Assembly: GCA_037178975.1 (NCBI GenBank) | Contig: JASJZH010000002.1 | Location: forward strand, 7,615,501-7,679,500 | Length of the DNA stretch: 64,000 bases | Reading direction: 5' to 3' | Source of the DNA: Oscheius tipulae | Lineage: Eukaryota; Nematoda; Chromadorea; Rhabditida; Rhabditidae | The notes under the pieces: model-generated | Database searches by the model: none | Told to the model about the DNA's origin: nothing | What the model saw: only the letters and a program-made list of their open reading frames with translations | Translations under genes and position numbers: made by a program | Shown: piece after piece, positions 46,586 to 59,100 of the stretch | Layout of the letters: each line of letters opens with the position of its first letter | Numbering within the stretch: the first letter of the stretch is position 1

Positions 46586-47798
46586 CCTGAAAATGATGTC
46601 ATTAGAAAGTCAATTTTGAGGAGACAAAAAGATGAAATTGCAGCTGACCAAAATCTATGCCTTTGTGTCAACAGAGATTTTCAGCAGACAAGCCCACAAC
46701 CTGGCTCCGTTTCCTATCATTTTCATTAGAAAAGCACAACAATTGAAGCGTAACCAGGCGGCGGTTTCATTGAGCTCCGAGTCGTTCATTACAGAGAAAC
46801 TCTCCAAGGAGCAAAAGCAACAAATTTCTTTTTACAAGTAGATCAATCAAATCAGTAACTTGTCAACTCAAAAAAAAATTTTCTTCTTGCATTAGCTTGT
46901 CTTGCCTTGAAAAAAAGCTACAAACATTGTCAAGTTTTATCTCCAGGTTAGCGTTGACTTGTGTCATAGCCTCCATTTGCAAAATGCAAAGGTAAGATCA
47001 TCTTCAGGTGGATAGAGAATGTCTGCATACAGAAATCTGAGTTGGAAGGTGCAAATAGAAGCCTAGAGACCAAAATACGTAGTTTTCAGCTAATTCTCAA
47101 TGATTGCAATAGAAAAAGGCAGTGAACAAGATTCCACGACTTCTTGCCTCTGTATGCATGATACGAAAGGCACAAGCAGACAATTTCAAGCTGCTGGAAA
47201 GAAGGATATGAACTCTGGTAATCCAGAATTCCGGTTTTTAGATGTTTCCAAGACTTTTCAAGGATTTTCACGGCAAGAAACATGAAGAAATCGATACTCA
47301 CGTCTCTTTCTACAGTTCTTAGCTTCTCGAATCCGAGGTAAAGCAAGAAAGCGCGCAGGTTTGGGACAAATGGAGCTGGGAATGGGGCCCAGGTTATCCA
47401 AATAGGTCTTTTCCAGCATATCCCAAGGTTTACGACATGCCTGTCACTCTAAACAATGAATTTCCATCCCTTTCTTCAAAGAAAATGGCAAAAAAAACAG
47501 AGCGAGGAAAGCTCAGCTCTTCTAGACGTCAGAAATAGAGATTTCTGTTTAGTTAATATGCTCTATGCGTTCATAGACTTAGCACAAGTTGTTACACACC
47601 AAATTTGCACGAGAATAATAAAAGGAAATGTGCAGAAAAGGTCAGAAAAGTTGCGCTTTCCTTGCTGCAAAAGCTCAAGACCGCTGGTACGCCGTCGCGT
47701 ACTAAAAATACCTACAGTACTCCAAAAAATCGTTAGTGACTGGAAGTAGAAGGTTTAAAGACCAGCTTTTATTGTAGGTAGTAGATTATACTTTTTGG
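46586..47798. other. Gene-free gap upstream of mrpl-20
   Basis: About 1.2 kb of AT-rich sequence. Short frames on both strands lack conserved features or splice partners. I see nothing else. Confidence 0.4.
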
Positions 47799-48226
47799 TT
47801 ACGAAGAATCCACAGGCTTCTGCTTCTTCTCAGCCGAGCCTCTGACCCCTAGCTGCTTCTTGAACTCTTCCACCCCGAGCAACATGAAGACGAACCACAC
47901 GCCGAATCCCTTGGCCCTGCGTCGCTCGTGTAGTCCCCAGTCGGAAGGGTAGAAGAAAGTCGAATCCTTCCTGGTGGAGAAGAGACGGCGGAACTCGGCC
48001 TGTCGATAGGAGTAGAGGACGTGTGGTCGAGTCGGGCAGGCTGATACTGACAGTGTCGACAAGATACTGTAAAGGAGAGCTGGAGTAGGCGACGAAATGG
48101 ACCAGTAGACCGTCTCTCTTGGCTACCTGCAACAGGAGTAAGAATATTTCTGTTCCTGTTTCTGTCCCTGTCTCTGTCACTTACCGTAATCTGCTCCTGA
48201 ATGTCCTGATCCAATTCGGGCGTGTA
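47799..48226 (-). pseudogene. 3' end of an unidentified gene
   Basis: Exon pieces 48226-48184 (YTPELDQDIQEQIT), about 48126-48055 (VAKRDGLLVHFVAYSSSPLQ) and about 48000-47799 join plausibly. The last encodes AEFRRLFSTRKDSTFFYPSD, a hydrophobic patch FGVWFVFMLLGVEEF and a Lys-rich end. The 5' part is absent: a pyrimidine-rich tract and a plus-strand kinase fragment replace it. Family unknown; it may be a truncated relic or the end of a gene whose first exons I missed. Confidence 0.35.
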
Positions 48227-48314
48227 CCTATGTCTCTATACTTCTTTGTCTGTATGTCGTTATATCTTCATGTCTCTATGTCACTTAATCTCTCAGTAAC
48301 CATCTCTATTCCAG

Positions 48315-48622
48315 TGCCTCTATGACGAGAACAAGAGCATCAAGATCAGTGATTCCGCGCTCAGCCGACGTGGAGTCATGAAGACGGCCATGAAGATGTC
48401 AATCAAGTGGATGAGTCCAGAGACAACCCAGTTCATGTTCAGTCAGAAGACTGATGTCTACAGTCTTGGAGTCCTGATCTATGAGATTTCACGTGCAAGG
48501 AAAGCTTCGACGGTCTGAGCAACACAGAAAGTAAGCAAAGGATCGCGGAGGGTCTTCAGAACGAGTTCCCGGGCAGCACTCCCTCAAAACTAGTGTCCTA
48601 TGTGAAGAAGAAGATGTTTTGA
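48315..48622 (+). pseudogene. Tyrosine-kinase fragment (Fer-like nematode family)
   Basis: After an acceptor (ATTCCAG) the frame reads CLYDENKSIKISDSALSRRG, then KTAMKMSIKWMSPETTQFMF and SQKTDVYSLGVLIYEISR, the activation loop to F-helix of a tyrosine kinase. The DFG magnesium motif is DSA. A one-base shift near 48503 leads to FDGLSNTESKQRIAEGLQNE and SKLVSYVKKKMF then stop. The ATP-binding lobe and HRDL catalytic loop are missing. It resembles the expanded Fer/Fes-like kinases of rhabditid nematodes and cannot be active. Confidence 0.8.
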
Positions 48623-48895
48623 AGCAGCAAGCAAATTCTGTAGGCGAAATCGAGCAACTAATTACCTTGGCTAGTCAGAAAAACTGCGTTGGTCCATGGT
48701 GGACCAACGAAATTGGCCTTGGTAATTATTTTCATTTCGTTTTCTGTAATTGATAATTGCCCCTAACTCCGCAGTGGTTCATGGAGTGTTACCGGAAGGA
48801 GGTAGATAGCCTTCTCGCGGCTCGCCCTTGATCTTTGACTATCCTATCATCTGGGTCATTCTGTCTTCCAGCCGCTTTATTCTGTTTCACTTTAT

Positions 48896-49115
48896 CTAGT
48901 TCAAAATAAACAAAAGTCTCTGTGTCTGTCTGTGTGAAGCCCTAATTGCCAATTTGTCAGTGACTTTGTGACAACAATTATTCTTTGCAGAATAAGCCAA
49001 ACCGAGTCAGTTTGGGAGATGCGTCTCCGGGAGAACGATGTTCCTGTCAGGGTAGCTCGACTGAAACAGCATCTACCTGCTGCCCCAACGGGGGTATCAG
49101 CCAAACTTGTTCTGT
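48896..49115 (+). repeat. ~200-bp dispersed repeat, copy 2
   Basis: It opens TCTAGTTCAAAATAAACAAA and includes CTAATTGCCAATTTGTCAG and GAGAACGATGTTCCTGTCAG. It is the best match to the inverted copy at 54905-55112, which ends at the same GGCATCAGCCACACCTGTT-like sequence. Confidence 0.65.
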
Positions 49116-49213
49116 TAATAGTCAGATGAACAGAGAACAGAGGGTCGGGTCATACATAGATCGACAGAAAGCAATCAAGGTTATGTTATTGTGAACCATA
49201 TTTTGGAATGTAT

Positions 49214-50370
49214 CTACTGCAAGGCTGGAATTACAACATCTGGCCCGACCATGACCGAATGTCTGGCCTTGTTCTTGAGATCTCTGACTTCCTCTGTCCA
49301 GTCCACAGAGGCAATTCTGGCAACAGCTGCCACAAAAAGAGCCTTGGCCTTTACGGCATTCTCCTTGAAGGTCTGCATGACGAGCTCCATCGAGACCTGT
49401 TCCTCCTCCTTCCAACAGTCGTAGTCGGTAGCCAGGGCTGTGGTGGCATAGGGAATGCCGAGCTCCTTGGCCAGGGCACATTCTGGCATCATAGTCATAT
49501 TGACTAGACTGGCTCCCCAGGATCGGAAGACACAACTTTCAGCCTTGGTACTGAAGCGAGGACCCTCAATGCAGACGGCAAATCCGTTGGGCTGATGCTC
49601 AATTTTGAGGTCGGCAGCGGTGGTGATCAAGATCTGAAGGAGAAAGACAGAGAGTGCGATTGGAGAGTACGGGGCGTACCTGACGAAGTTTCTCATTGTA
49701 GGCTGGATGCATTTGGATGTGACAGACTCCAGGGAAGTCTGGAGATGTACCGTCGAAGAAGGAACTTTTTCGACCAGTAGTTCTGAATGGAAGAACATCA
49801 CTGTAACTGTCTCTCTGTCTCTCTATCTCTGTCTCTCTACCTCCGCTGCGACAGACTAACCAGCTAATTAGGTCAGTAGTCAATTGGATGCCAAACAGAG
49901 ACAGAGAAAGAGATATGGCGTTATCCAAATTTACAAGGGTCACAGTTAGACTGGTACGTCGGTTGTGGGCCCCCCGCTTACAAGTACATCGTCTCTCTGT
50001 CCCACTCACCTGTCAAAAACTGAGTCAGGAAAAACCAGCTGTCCAGGCTTCACGTGCTCCTGCAACGATCCACAGGCTGTTGAAGATATGATCACTGTAG
50101 CTCCTAAACAGAAATTTCAGTGACGATACCATGTGACCTACCCAGACTATGCATAGCCCAGATATTGGCCCGGAAATTGACATTGGTTGGCATAATGTCA
50201 TGTTTTCGTCCATGCCGAGCAATGAGAATACATTCCACTCCATTAATGTGTCCCGTCAGCAGAGAGTCACTGGGTTTTCCGAAGGGGGTGTCAACGATGA
50301 CTTCCAGAGGATCCTGTAGAATTCTGGGATCTTCCAAGCCACTACCTCCGATGATTCCAACCTTGACCAT
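49214..50370 (-). CDS. mtap: S-methyl-5'-thioadenosine phosphorylase
   Basis: Four exons join in phase: 50370-50142, 50103-50010, 49782-49680 and 49633-49214 (281 residues; human MTAP has 283). [16 protein letters not shown], the phosphate-binding [40 protein letters not shown], the substrate loop [13 protein letters not shown] and [20 protein letters not shown] are diagnostic. The enzyme splits methylthioadenosine, a polyamine-pathway by-product, into adenine and methylthioribose-1-phosphate in the cytosol. TTTTTTCAG directly abuts the ATG, a likely trans-splice site. Confidence 0.96.
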
Positions 50371-51599
50371 CTGAAAAAATGTTCTTAACTAAGGAGAAGG
50401 AAAGAATGAAAGGACACTCTTATCTAATCTTGGTCTGGCAACTAATTGAGCACTATAAAAAGCCAGACAGGGGTCTGCAAACCTGCAGATTGATCACAAA
50501 TCGCACCCTTCTCTCCCTTCTAAAACACTATCTCAGAGAGGTATCTTTTAGGTTTTTGGTTTTCGCCTCTGATCATGTGTCTACCCTCTAAGGGTTTCCC
50601 GGACTCAGAAATTTTTCGCGCTTTTTGAAAGTTACGAAATTCGTCACTTTGAGTGCTTCTATCTTTTGAATAGTAACAGATACTGACTTGAAACTTCTTA
50701 AGCGTAATAAGGGTCTGGTTCAGTATGAACCTGTAGTATCAGGTCGCACAGTTCTTTTTCTCCAGCCGTTCCGAAGCTACAAAATTGCCATTTTGGCGAA
50801 AGCGATGACTGTAACAATAAGGATAGTGTGTTGCTTAGCGTCGCCAATGAAACCGAAAGTCTCGGGCTCGATTTCTCTCCATGGTAAGTCTCTCTTACTC
50901 TAATGCGCACCGGTGTTCGTCCAAACGCTCTACTGTCGTAAGGGAGCAGCCGCCCGCCAAAGCTCCGCGATTAGTGCGCCGGCATATGAATCAGAGCAGC
51001 CTGGGTTCAAATTCACCGATGTCTTTCGTATTTCCGAAAGGGCGGCTAAGCTTCCTAGATTGCTTTGTTAAACTATCAGTCGCTAGCCCAGAACTCTTTT
51101 TACATCTTGGAACGTGGATCTTCAAACTCAACTTCTCAAAACCTGTCAAGGATAACACCTGACAATAAAGTTCACAAAAATTTCTAGAGTGCTACGGTGG
51201 TGCGAGTAAATGAAAGTGTACTGGTAAATTCCGTGAAAAAGTGAACAATCTGGATTTGTAGAAAAGTATTCTTTAAAATAGTATGGATTTGATTTTCCCC
51301 TGAGCTCGTTCTAAATGAGCAAAAAGCGAACAGTATAGTGTTCTATAAAGTCAAACAGAGGAACCAAAGTAAGTACGTGACCAAAAGTGAACAATAATTC
51401 GTACAAAAGTCAAATCCACGTCTTTCCTCTGAGACGGTCCACTAATTTTCAGTTAAAAACCTTACGTACAAGAGGCGATGTCATGCTAGGGCTTTGTTCA
51501 AGCGGCTGGGCATTTTGGATACAGGGTCAAAGGTTCCAGTAAAAGAAACTTGTCCTGCAGTCATAAGTCCCTGGACAAGATGTAATAATATCTTGTGAA

Positions 51600-51770
51600 T
51601 CTATTTCGAGTTGACCGCGCATCTCTGCCTGTCGAAAACCAAAACTGCCAATTTGTGAGCTACCTTTTGCACAATGACTCAAAGTCAACCAAAGTTTGAA
51701 CCAGTGTGGGAGACAGTGTTATTAAGAGAACGTTGTTCTTTCAGTGGTAGCTCGACCAGGTTGGCAGAAT
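51600..51770 (+). repeat. ~200-bp dispersed repeat, copy 3
   Basis: Decayed copy: CATCTCTGCCTGTCGAAAAC, CTGCCAATTTGTGAGCTACC and AGAACGTTGTTCTTTCAGTG align with the other copies. Confidence 0.5.
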
Positions 51771-52779
51771 AGTATATACTGGCAGGTGGACCTGAAAGAG
51801 ATTTGCCAGGTGACAGAAGGGGAAAGACAACTGACAAGGTTCAGAGGAATGAGGGTATAACTGTAATTTGAGCTCTTAAGGGGCAATAGATTTATACTGG
51901 AAATATGTATGGTCCGTCTCGTGTCAGAGGAATGATGTGGATTTGACAGTTAGACATTAGAAGAACAGAGCTATTTGTCTGGACAGCAGCTTCCAAGATC
52001 ATGTACAACAGGCCTGTGCTAACCACATTTCGACAGTTGGCAGTTAAACAGCGCAGTTGAAAGTGGCCTAATATACTGAAGAGAAACTTGATAGCGGGTG
52101 TCTTAGGGAATAGAGAAGACGAGAAGTTTTGGTAAGAAGGATACAGATTCTGGGTAATGGGATGTTCCATACTGTCAGTTTTCATTCATTCGTCCTTCTG
52201 ACGGAACGTCTAGTAGCAGATGTACTGACAAAACATCGCAAACTTATCATGTTCATATCGACCAAGTTTGCAATCCCTGCTCAGACTCATTCTCAAACTT
52301 TTCTTTACGCTTAGCTAAAGTCTGCTTAGTTCTATAGTTTACCCTTTGAATGTTTCACACTGAAAAGCAAAGAAGTCCCTCTATCTACTGGAGTAGCCAA
52401 GGTAGGAGACCCAGCAACAAAATAACCGAAACGTATCCTTCATCCACATCGTTTAATATGCAAAGGAACAATCAGAATCTAAAATCCTACAACATGAAAC
52501 GAAGGAAGATGAAACAGGGGGAGGGGAGAGGACCGGTTCGGCTTTGAAATGAAAAGTAAGGGGAGCTTTTTTTGATGAACTGATAGTGTAAATAGAAACG
52601 GGAAAGAGCACTTGAAGGCAACGTAGATTTCTCGGTCGATAGAGCAGAAGAGGGGTACGGGTGAGGAACGATCCGTGAATCTATACCCAGATTCGGTTAA
52701 AATGTGTGTGTGTGACCGCCGCCGCTCTGGGAGTGCACTCCGAGAAATCGAATTTCCAGGTCTAAGACGTGATTTTTCA

Positions 52780-52860
52780 ATTTTTTCTTAATGTTCTGCA
52801 AAGTTATAATCCAGATCAAAGGCTACTTCGCAGAACATCAAAATTTCAAAAAATTGGCGC
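52780..52860. repeat. GATGTTCTGCAAAG hairpin family member
   Basis: ATGTTCTGCAAAGTTATAAT pairs with TACTTCGCAGAACAT across a short loop, and flanking TTTTTTCTTA/CAAAAAATT extends it. Confidence 0.6.
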
Positions 52861-53171
52861 CGAAAAAACAGGTTTTAGATGGTGGCAAGCCCAGAAACGG
52901 CGAGGAGAAAAATGTTTCTAACAATTAGAATATACCTAGTCAACAAGGGGGAGACAGGACCAATAACAGTATACAATAAATAGAAATAAAAACTTTCTAC
53001 GATTTTCTATATACTTTTTTTCAAGAAATGGACAGAAAGGAAGGATAGAGAGAGCACCCGACCGGGAAAACAGTACCGAACCCATTAGGTATAGAGCGAA
53101 ACAAGGATATTTTCTCGTGGATAGATTAGAGGGCTTTTGAGCAAGAAAAAGAACAACAATAATAGCTACTC

Positions 53172-56100
53172 CTAGTGGTTAAGCACGTCGTAGAGATTCT
53201 TAAAGTCGACGCAATCTACGTTGCAGGACCTGAGCGCGGCCGTCAGCTTGTCTTCTTTGAGCTCCTTTCTACAGCTTAGATCGTCGAAATCCATCGTCAA
53301 ACCCATCAGGTTCTCCGAGCCCTTCTTGGCCAGTTGTTCTGCCTGAAACGAATTGAGTTTTTTTGAACAACATTTTTGTAACCCTTATTTGTGGCGCTAA
53401 AACTCATTTTCAGACTTTGTGATGTTCTGCAAAGTTGTAGCCCGAAAAAAAACTACAAATTTGTAGAACATCGCAAGGCTCGAAAAGGACTTATTTGCTC
53501 AGGAAACAGCGAAAAATTCTGGAAATTTTCTGAAAAGTTGAAACTGTATCTCGGAAGTACGCAACTGCGCATCTATTTCATGGCTGACGCCAATAATGAA
53601 AGTGAAGCTTCTGTCAACTCTTTCCCGCCATTTCTCGGCTCGAAAATTTTATTCTTTTGCGATTTTTGATGTTGTGCAAAGTTGTAGATCCTGATCCAAG
53701 CTACAACTTTTCAAAACATGAAAAGACACAAAGTCGTAACGTTGCGTTTTGGTACCGAAGAGAAGCTGTAACAGGAGGGCTTGGACAGATTCTTACTATT
53801 TAAACTTTTTAACTTCCTACATTGTAAATAAAATGAAAGTGCTGTCACTTTGCAAAATCGAACAACTAAAAAGATGTGCACTCTCAAAACCCACCATAAT
53901 CCGCAACGTTTGGATCAGCAGGGAGTAGATCTTGTTCGGCCTGTCATCCTCGCTGGCTGCTAAGAAGACAGGGGAGAAATCGTTCAATGATGCTCCCTTG
54001 GCCTCAGTCTTGGGAATATCCTCATCCGGATTCGTCTCGGGAGTAGTCAACAGCAGGTTGACTATCAACTCGGCCAGCTGATCCCAAAGTTTGGGACAGT
54101 CTTCGTAGACTTCAGTATTGATGGCCCATTGGCAGTAGTTCTCGATTCCCTTGATGATGTCCGACTTTTTCTCAGGCTGCGCCAGACAGTTGTAGATGAT
54201 CTTGGTGGCGATTGGTCGCAGCTGGGGACTCATCTGGAAAGAATTGTTTAGAGAAAACGGACAGAAATTGGGCCACAGTTAGACAGTCACGTCGGTTGTG
54301 GCTCTATATTCAAGCCACAGACTCGACAGTTAGACAGTCACATCGGTTGTGACCTTTGTGGACATAGAGACAGTGACTTACCTTCTGAACGTAAGACTCC
54401 GTAAACCGCTGGAAGACGTCCGGAAGATCAGGACTGCCGTATTTGGTATTGTCCACGTATCCGAAGAGATCTTCAACGACCTATAAATTGCTATTTGAAC
54501 ATTTTTGATCATCTCCATACCTCCTTCTCTGTCGCATCTCCAGCCTGCAGCTCTTCCAAATTACTACGAATACTGTTGGCGATCTTCTTCTGCTTCTCTT
54601 CTCTCTCAGCCTTTTCGGCCTCGATTCTCTCTTGGTCCTCTTGAGACACTACAGAGAGCTGTGAGCTGCTGTTCTTGTTGTTCAGCTTGGATCCGCCAAT
54701 GTCACGAGCCGCGGCCAAGGCAGCGTCACGATCTCCCAATTGGGAGCTCTTTCGACTCTCACTGCCTTCCCGGCTTCCGCTCTGTCTCTGGATGATGGTT
54801 CTGGAGCCTGGGGCTTCGATGTTGCTGTTGGAAGTTCCTCCTCCAGCTGCTCCTGTCTTCCAGCTCTTCTTCTGGGTTCCGGCTCCACCGGTCTGAAGGA
54901 TTTGCATTTAACAGGTGTGGCTGATGCCCCGTTAGGGCTCGTAACAGGTAGATGTTGTTTCAGTCGTACTGTCACGGCAGGAGCAACGTTCCTCCAACGA
55001 AACTATCTCCAAAACTAACTCGACTTGCAAACAACTAGTGTGCGCACACTCTAATTGCAATAATGGCTCCAAACATATAGACACGCAGAGACTTTTGGGC
55101 ATTTTGAACTAGATTGCTCAGTGCCACTCTCGGTCTCTTTTCCTCTGTTTGGCATCTAATTAACTACGGGATCAATTAGCTAGTTTCATTGTCCTTGTAC
55201 AACTTTTTCACTTTCAAAATCAAGCGAAAGGAATAATTAGGAGTTATGATAATTACTGTAACCTAGTTCCGAGTGATCTCTACTGTGCGTCTTTGCATCT
55301 CAGTTACCCTGGATATCTGTCTTAACTACGGAAGCAATTAACTCTCTGTCAAACTCACAATTGACATGGACATCTGTCTCGGAGCCGCATTTGTCGGCGC
55401 TAACTTGCTGGCCGTTCCAGCTGCTGCCCTCTTGTTCTGAGGATTGCTGAACCGGGAGTCAAGGGAGTTTCTTGAAGGAGGCGGTCTTCTGAGAGAGTTG
55501 CTCTGCTGTCGGACTCCTCCTCCTCCTTGTCTCCTTTCGTACTGAAATCATCACTTTCAAAATGGTTCTAGGTCATAAACTCACGGCGTCTCTCTCCTGT
55601 TGTTGCTGCTGTTGTTCTTGCTGGATATCCTGGTGGATCTCCGTGATCTTCTTGGGTCCTTGGTCAGCAACCTTCCTCGGTCTCCACTGGTTGTCCCTCA
55701 GCTCCTTGACTCCGTAAATCTTGAACTTGATCTTGGGCGAGCAGTTGGGAGCGATGCTCATGAAATGACTGAAGATCTGCTCAATGTACTGTCCGACTCC
55801 ATTGAAGTCTCTGCAGTTCTCGAGAGATCGTCCGACAGCCTCCATCAGCTGGGTAGCACACTGGATGGATTCCTCATCATATGGAGGTTCCGGGAGCTTG
55901 TTGTTGGCATCTGGATGAGAGTGACGGAGCAAGTCATAGAGACACCATTGGATGATTTTGGTAGACATAAGCTGTTGCTCGTAGAGCTGACCGATGAAGC
56001 TGGAAAAGAAAACTGGTTCTGCTCGGCCATTACGAAATTTTGACTAATCACATCGCAGTTTTACAGCGCGATTATTTGATTACTTTGGCTAAACTTTTTG

Positions 56101-59100
56101 TTTGCAGCCGTTTCTTGAAGTTTTTCGCCTGAGTATTACCTAAATCGTGGAATTTGTTATAAATTTATGGTCAAAAACTCGTGTTCGACCTCAGCGTTGG
56201 TTTCCGGAGAAAAAGTCATTTTTTAATACCGTCCTGGCTAATAATCGCCATCGCACCCGATTTTAGTAATTTCGCATTCATCCCTGGCCACAACCGACCT
56301 GACTGTCTAACTGTCTTAGTCTCTGTTACTCACTTGATGTTTCCGAATTTTCTCCTCCTGAACTTGTTGTAATCTTCTTCCCATCTGGCCAACATCTCCT
56401 TCTTCTTGTCCTCGTCCATCTCCTGGTCAATGGCTTCTTTCTGAAAGTATCTTCTTCAAACCAGTTTCAATGAAAAACTCACATCCGCATCCATGGTCTT
56501 ACTGACGAATGTGTCCTGTGATCTAGACAGGATGGCATTTCGGAAAGGTGACTGTTTGTTGTTGACCTTGAGTTCTGACTCGACCTATAAAAGGGGATAT
56601 TAGTCACTGGCACTGTCACTGTCCTCTATATACTGTCAAAAACCGTACCTGTCTCTTACAGATCTCCGAGTAGATTGCACAGAATCTCGGCTCTTCGACA
56701 GCCTTATCAAAGATGATGTTGATGACCTGGGTCAACTGTCCCTCCGGAGCAGCAAAGTTTGGAGGGGGACCGGCTACTTGAAGAGTCAGGAACTCTCTGA
56801 TCAGATCCTCTTTGGTCGTCGGAGTAATCTTGTTGAGAAGAGACCTAACATCCTTGAGCAGCTTCTTGATTTTCGCCTCCTCCTTGTCCAAGTCGACAAT
56901 CTTCTCCGCCTTCCAGGCATTATCAGCCCTATGCTGGAGCTGTGCTCTTGGAGCTCTATCGATAGAGTTGCGAGACTTGTAGGGCTGCTTTCCGCCACCG
57001 CGACCACCGGATCTGTGGTCTTGAGAGTGTCTTCCTCCGGCGTAGGGCTGGAAAATATAAATTAGAACCCAGTTATTCCAGTCAGTGCAAAGTTCCTGCT
57101 TAGAATCTTGATTCATCGCGGAACATGTGGGTGCTTTGCTCCCTATAGCGCAATCGGTAAGAGGTCCGGCTGGGGTATACATGATCCGAGTTCGACTTCC
57201 GCAACAGTCAAGCTTTTTTTGTTTTTGTTAGAATCCTTGCTGATATTCACTTTGCGTGTCAATTAAAAAAGAATTTATAGAAATGGCTACCTTCTGCCTG
57301 TTACCCTGCATCGAACCGCCCTTATTGTGCCACGGAGGATTAAAGTCCGTCCTCTTCTTGTTGTCAGCATTCTTCGGCATTGAATGAATGTCAATTCCAT
57401 GATTGTTCTTCAAGACATCCAGAGGGACTGGAGGCTCTGTCCTCTTGAACTCCTTTTCAATGTCCCGGATGCAGTACATGAAGCTGCGACTGTAGTAGCC
57501 GATATCCTCGTCACATTCCTCCTTGTTCAGCTGGAGTTCAGCCTGGAGGGCATCGAGCTCGATTTCTCTTTGACGGAGACGCTCGGCTTCTTCCTGAATA
57601 CAATATGTGAGTACTGTCCCCGTCTTCATGTCTCTCTGTCACATTTCGTCTCTGCGTCTCTCAGTCTCTCTGCCTCTGTTCCTCACCTCCTCTCGGATTC
57701 TCTGCTCCTCTTCAAGATTCGGTTCTGGGGAAACAACATCTTCCTCGTCCTCATCCCCTTCCGGAACATCCTCCACATAGTTCGAGCTGGCAGCCCCGAA
57801 TCCATCCGGAGCACCGAGCAGAGACTCCTGGTCCTCGTCCTCTCGCTGAGTGGGATCAGCTGGATGTTCGGTACTTCCCACCTCCTCCGGCTCTTCGATT
57901 TTGACATTCTCCAGCTTGGAGGTGACTTCGGCCACAGACTCGAGAGCCACAGCCGGAACTGCTGGTTCCTCGCTCGCCTGTTTTTTGGGCTCTTCGGGGA
58001 CGGAGACTACCGGTTCCGGAACAGCCTCGGGCTGTTCTGTCGGTATTGACTCTGGTTGTTCGGTGTGTGCTTCTGGTGTAGATTCCTCTTTTTGTTCTTT
58101 CGGCGCTTTCGGTTCGGATTGGGCAACTGAATGAAATATTAGGACGAGGAAAGAGAGACAAGGTTACAGAGACGGACAGTGGCGATCACTCCGAACTAGG
58201 CTACAGTAATTGTCGCGACTCTTAATTGTCCCTTCCGCTTCAGTTAGAAATTCATAAAAGTTAGACAACAATACAGAACAGGTAATTAATCCCGTAGTCA
58301 ATTGGATGTCATACAGAGACAGAGACACATAGCCTTTTGCGAATTGACAAGGGCCACAGTTAGACAGTCACGTCGGTTGTAGTCCAATTTATGTAGAGAC
58401 TACTAACCTGGTGCCACAGTTTCCGTCGTTTTTTCTGTGGGTATAGTCTCTCCGACTTGTCTGGCAAAGTCCTTTAAAAAGGTGTTTTTCCTCTCCTCCA
58501 CAGCTTCTGAAGACGGAGGAGCTTTGTGGTTGCTGGTGACCGGTGCATTGTCTACTGTCGTGTTTGGAGTCGGATTGTTCGAGGGAGGTTTGGTCGTTGG
58601 GACTAGCTCGACCTCCTTCTTCGACTCCGGGTCCAGGATCAACAGCGGTTTCCGTTCTCTTTTCTGAGGCGGAGCCTGCTGTGTCCCTTGTGTCATCGCG
58701 GACATCTAAAGGTTCATGTCAGTCATCAAATGTGAAAAGTTCTAACCTCCGGCTGTTGAGGAGGCATCTGATTGGGATTCATGTAGGGTTGGTGAGGCTG
58801 ATACTGCTGAGCATAGCCCTGGCTCTGCGGGTAATATGGTCCCGGGGGGTAGTTAGGTTGTTGGCTGTAAGAATCCGTTTAGAAAGGATCCATAGGTGAA
58901 CTCACTATTGTTGGATAGGAGCATAGGCGAAAGGAGGCTGTGTTGGCGGCATGTTGGGGTTTCCCATTTCTGAAAATCAGTCATTGGATATTTTTGGTGA
59001 GTCGGTAGTCTAAAACAGGTTTTGGAAAGTCTAGACAGGAGAAGAGTGTCTGGGAAAAGTCAGCGGGAGTGAGAGTCACAGAGAAATAGCAAAAAAACTT

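Larger units (their letters stand above)
50371..53171. other. 2.8-kb gap with repeats
   Basis: It holds a tRNA-like stretch at about 50955-51015 (TTAGTGCGCCGGCATATGAA...CCTGGGTTCAAATTC), a copy of the ~200-bp repeat at 51600-51770 and the hairpin family member at 52780-52860. No protein gene is recognised. Confidence 0.5.
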
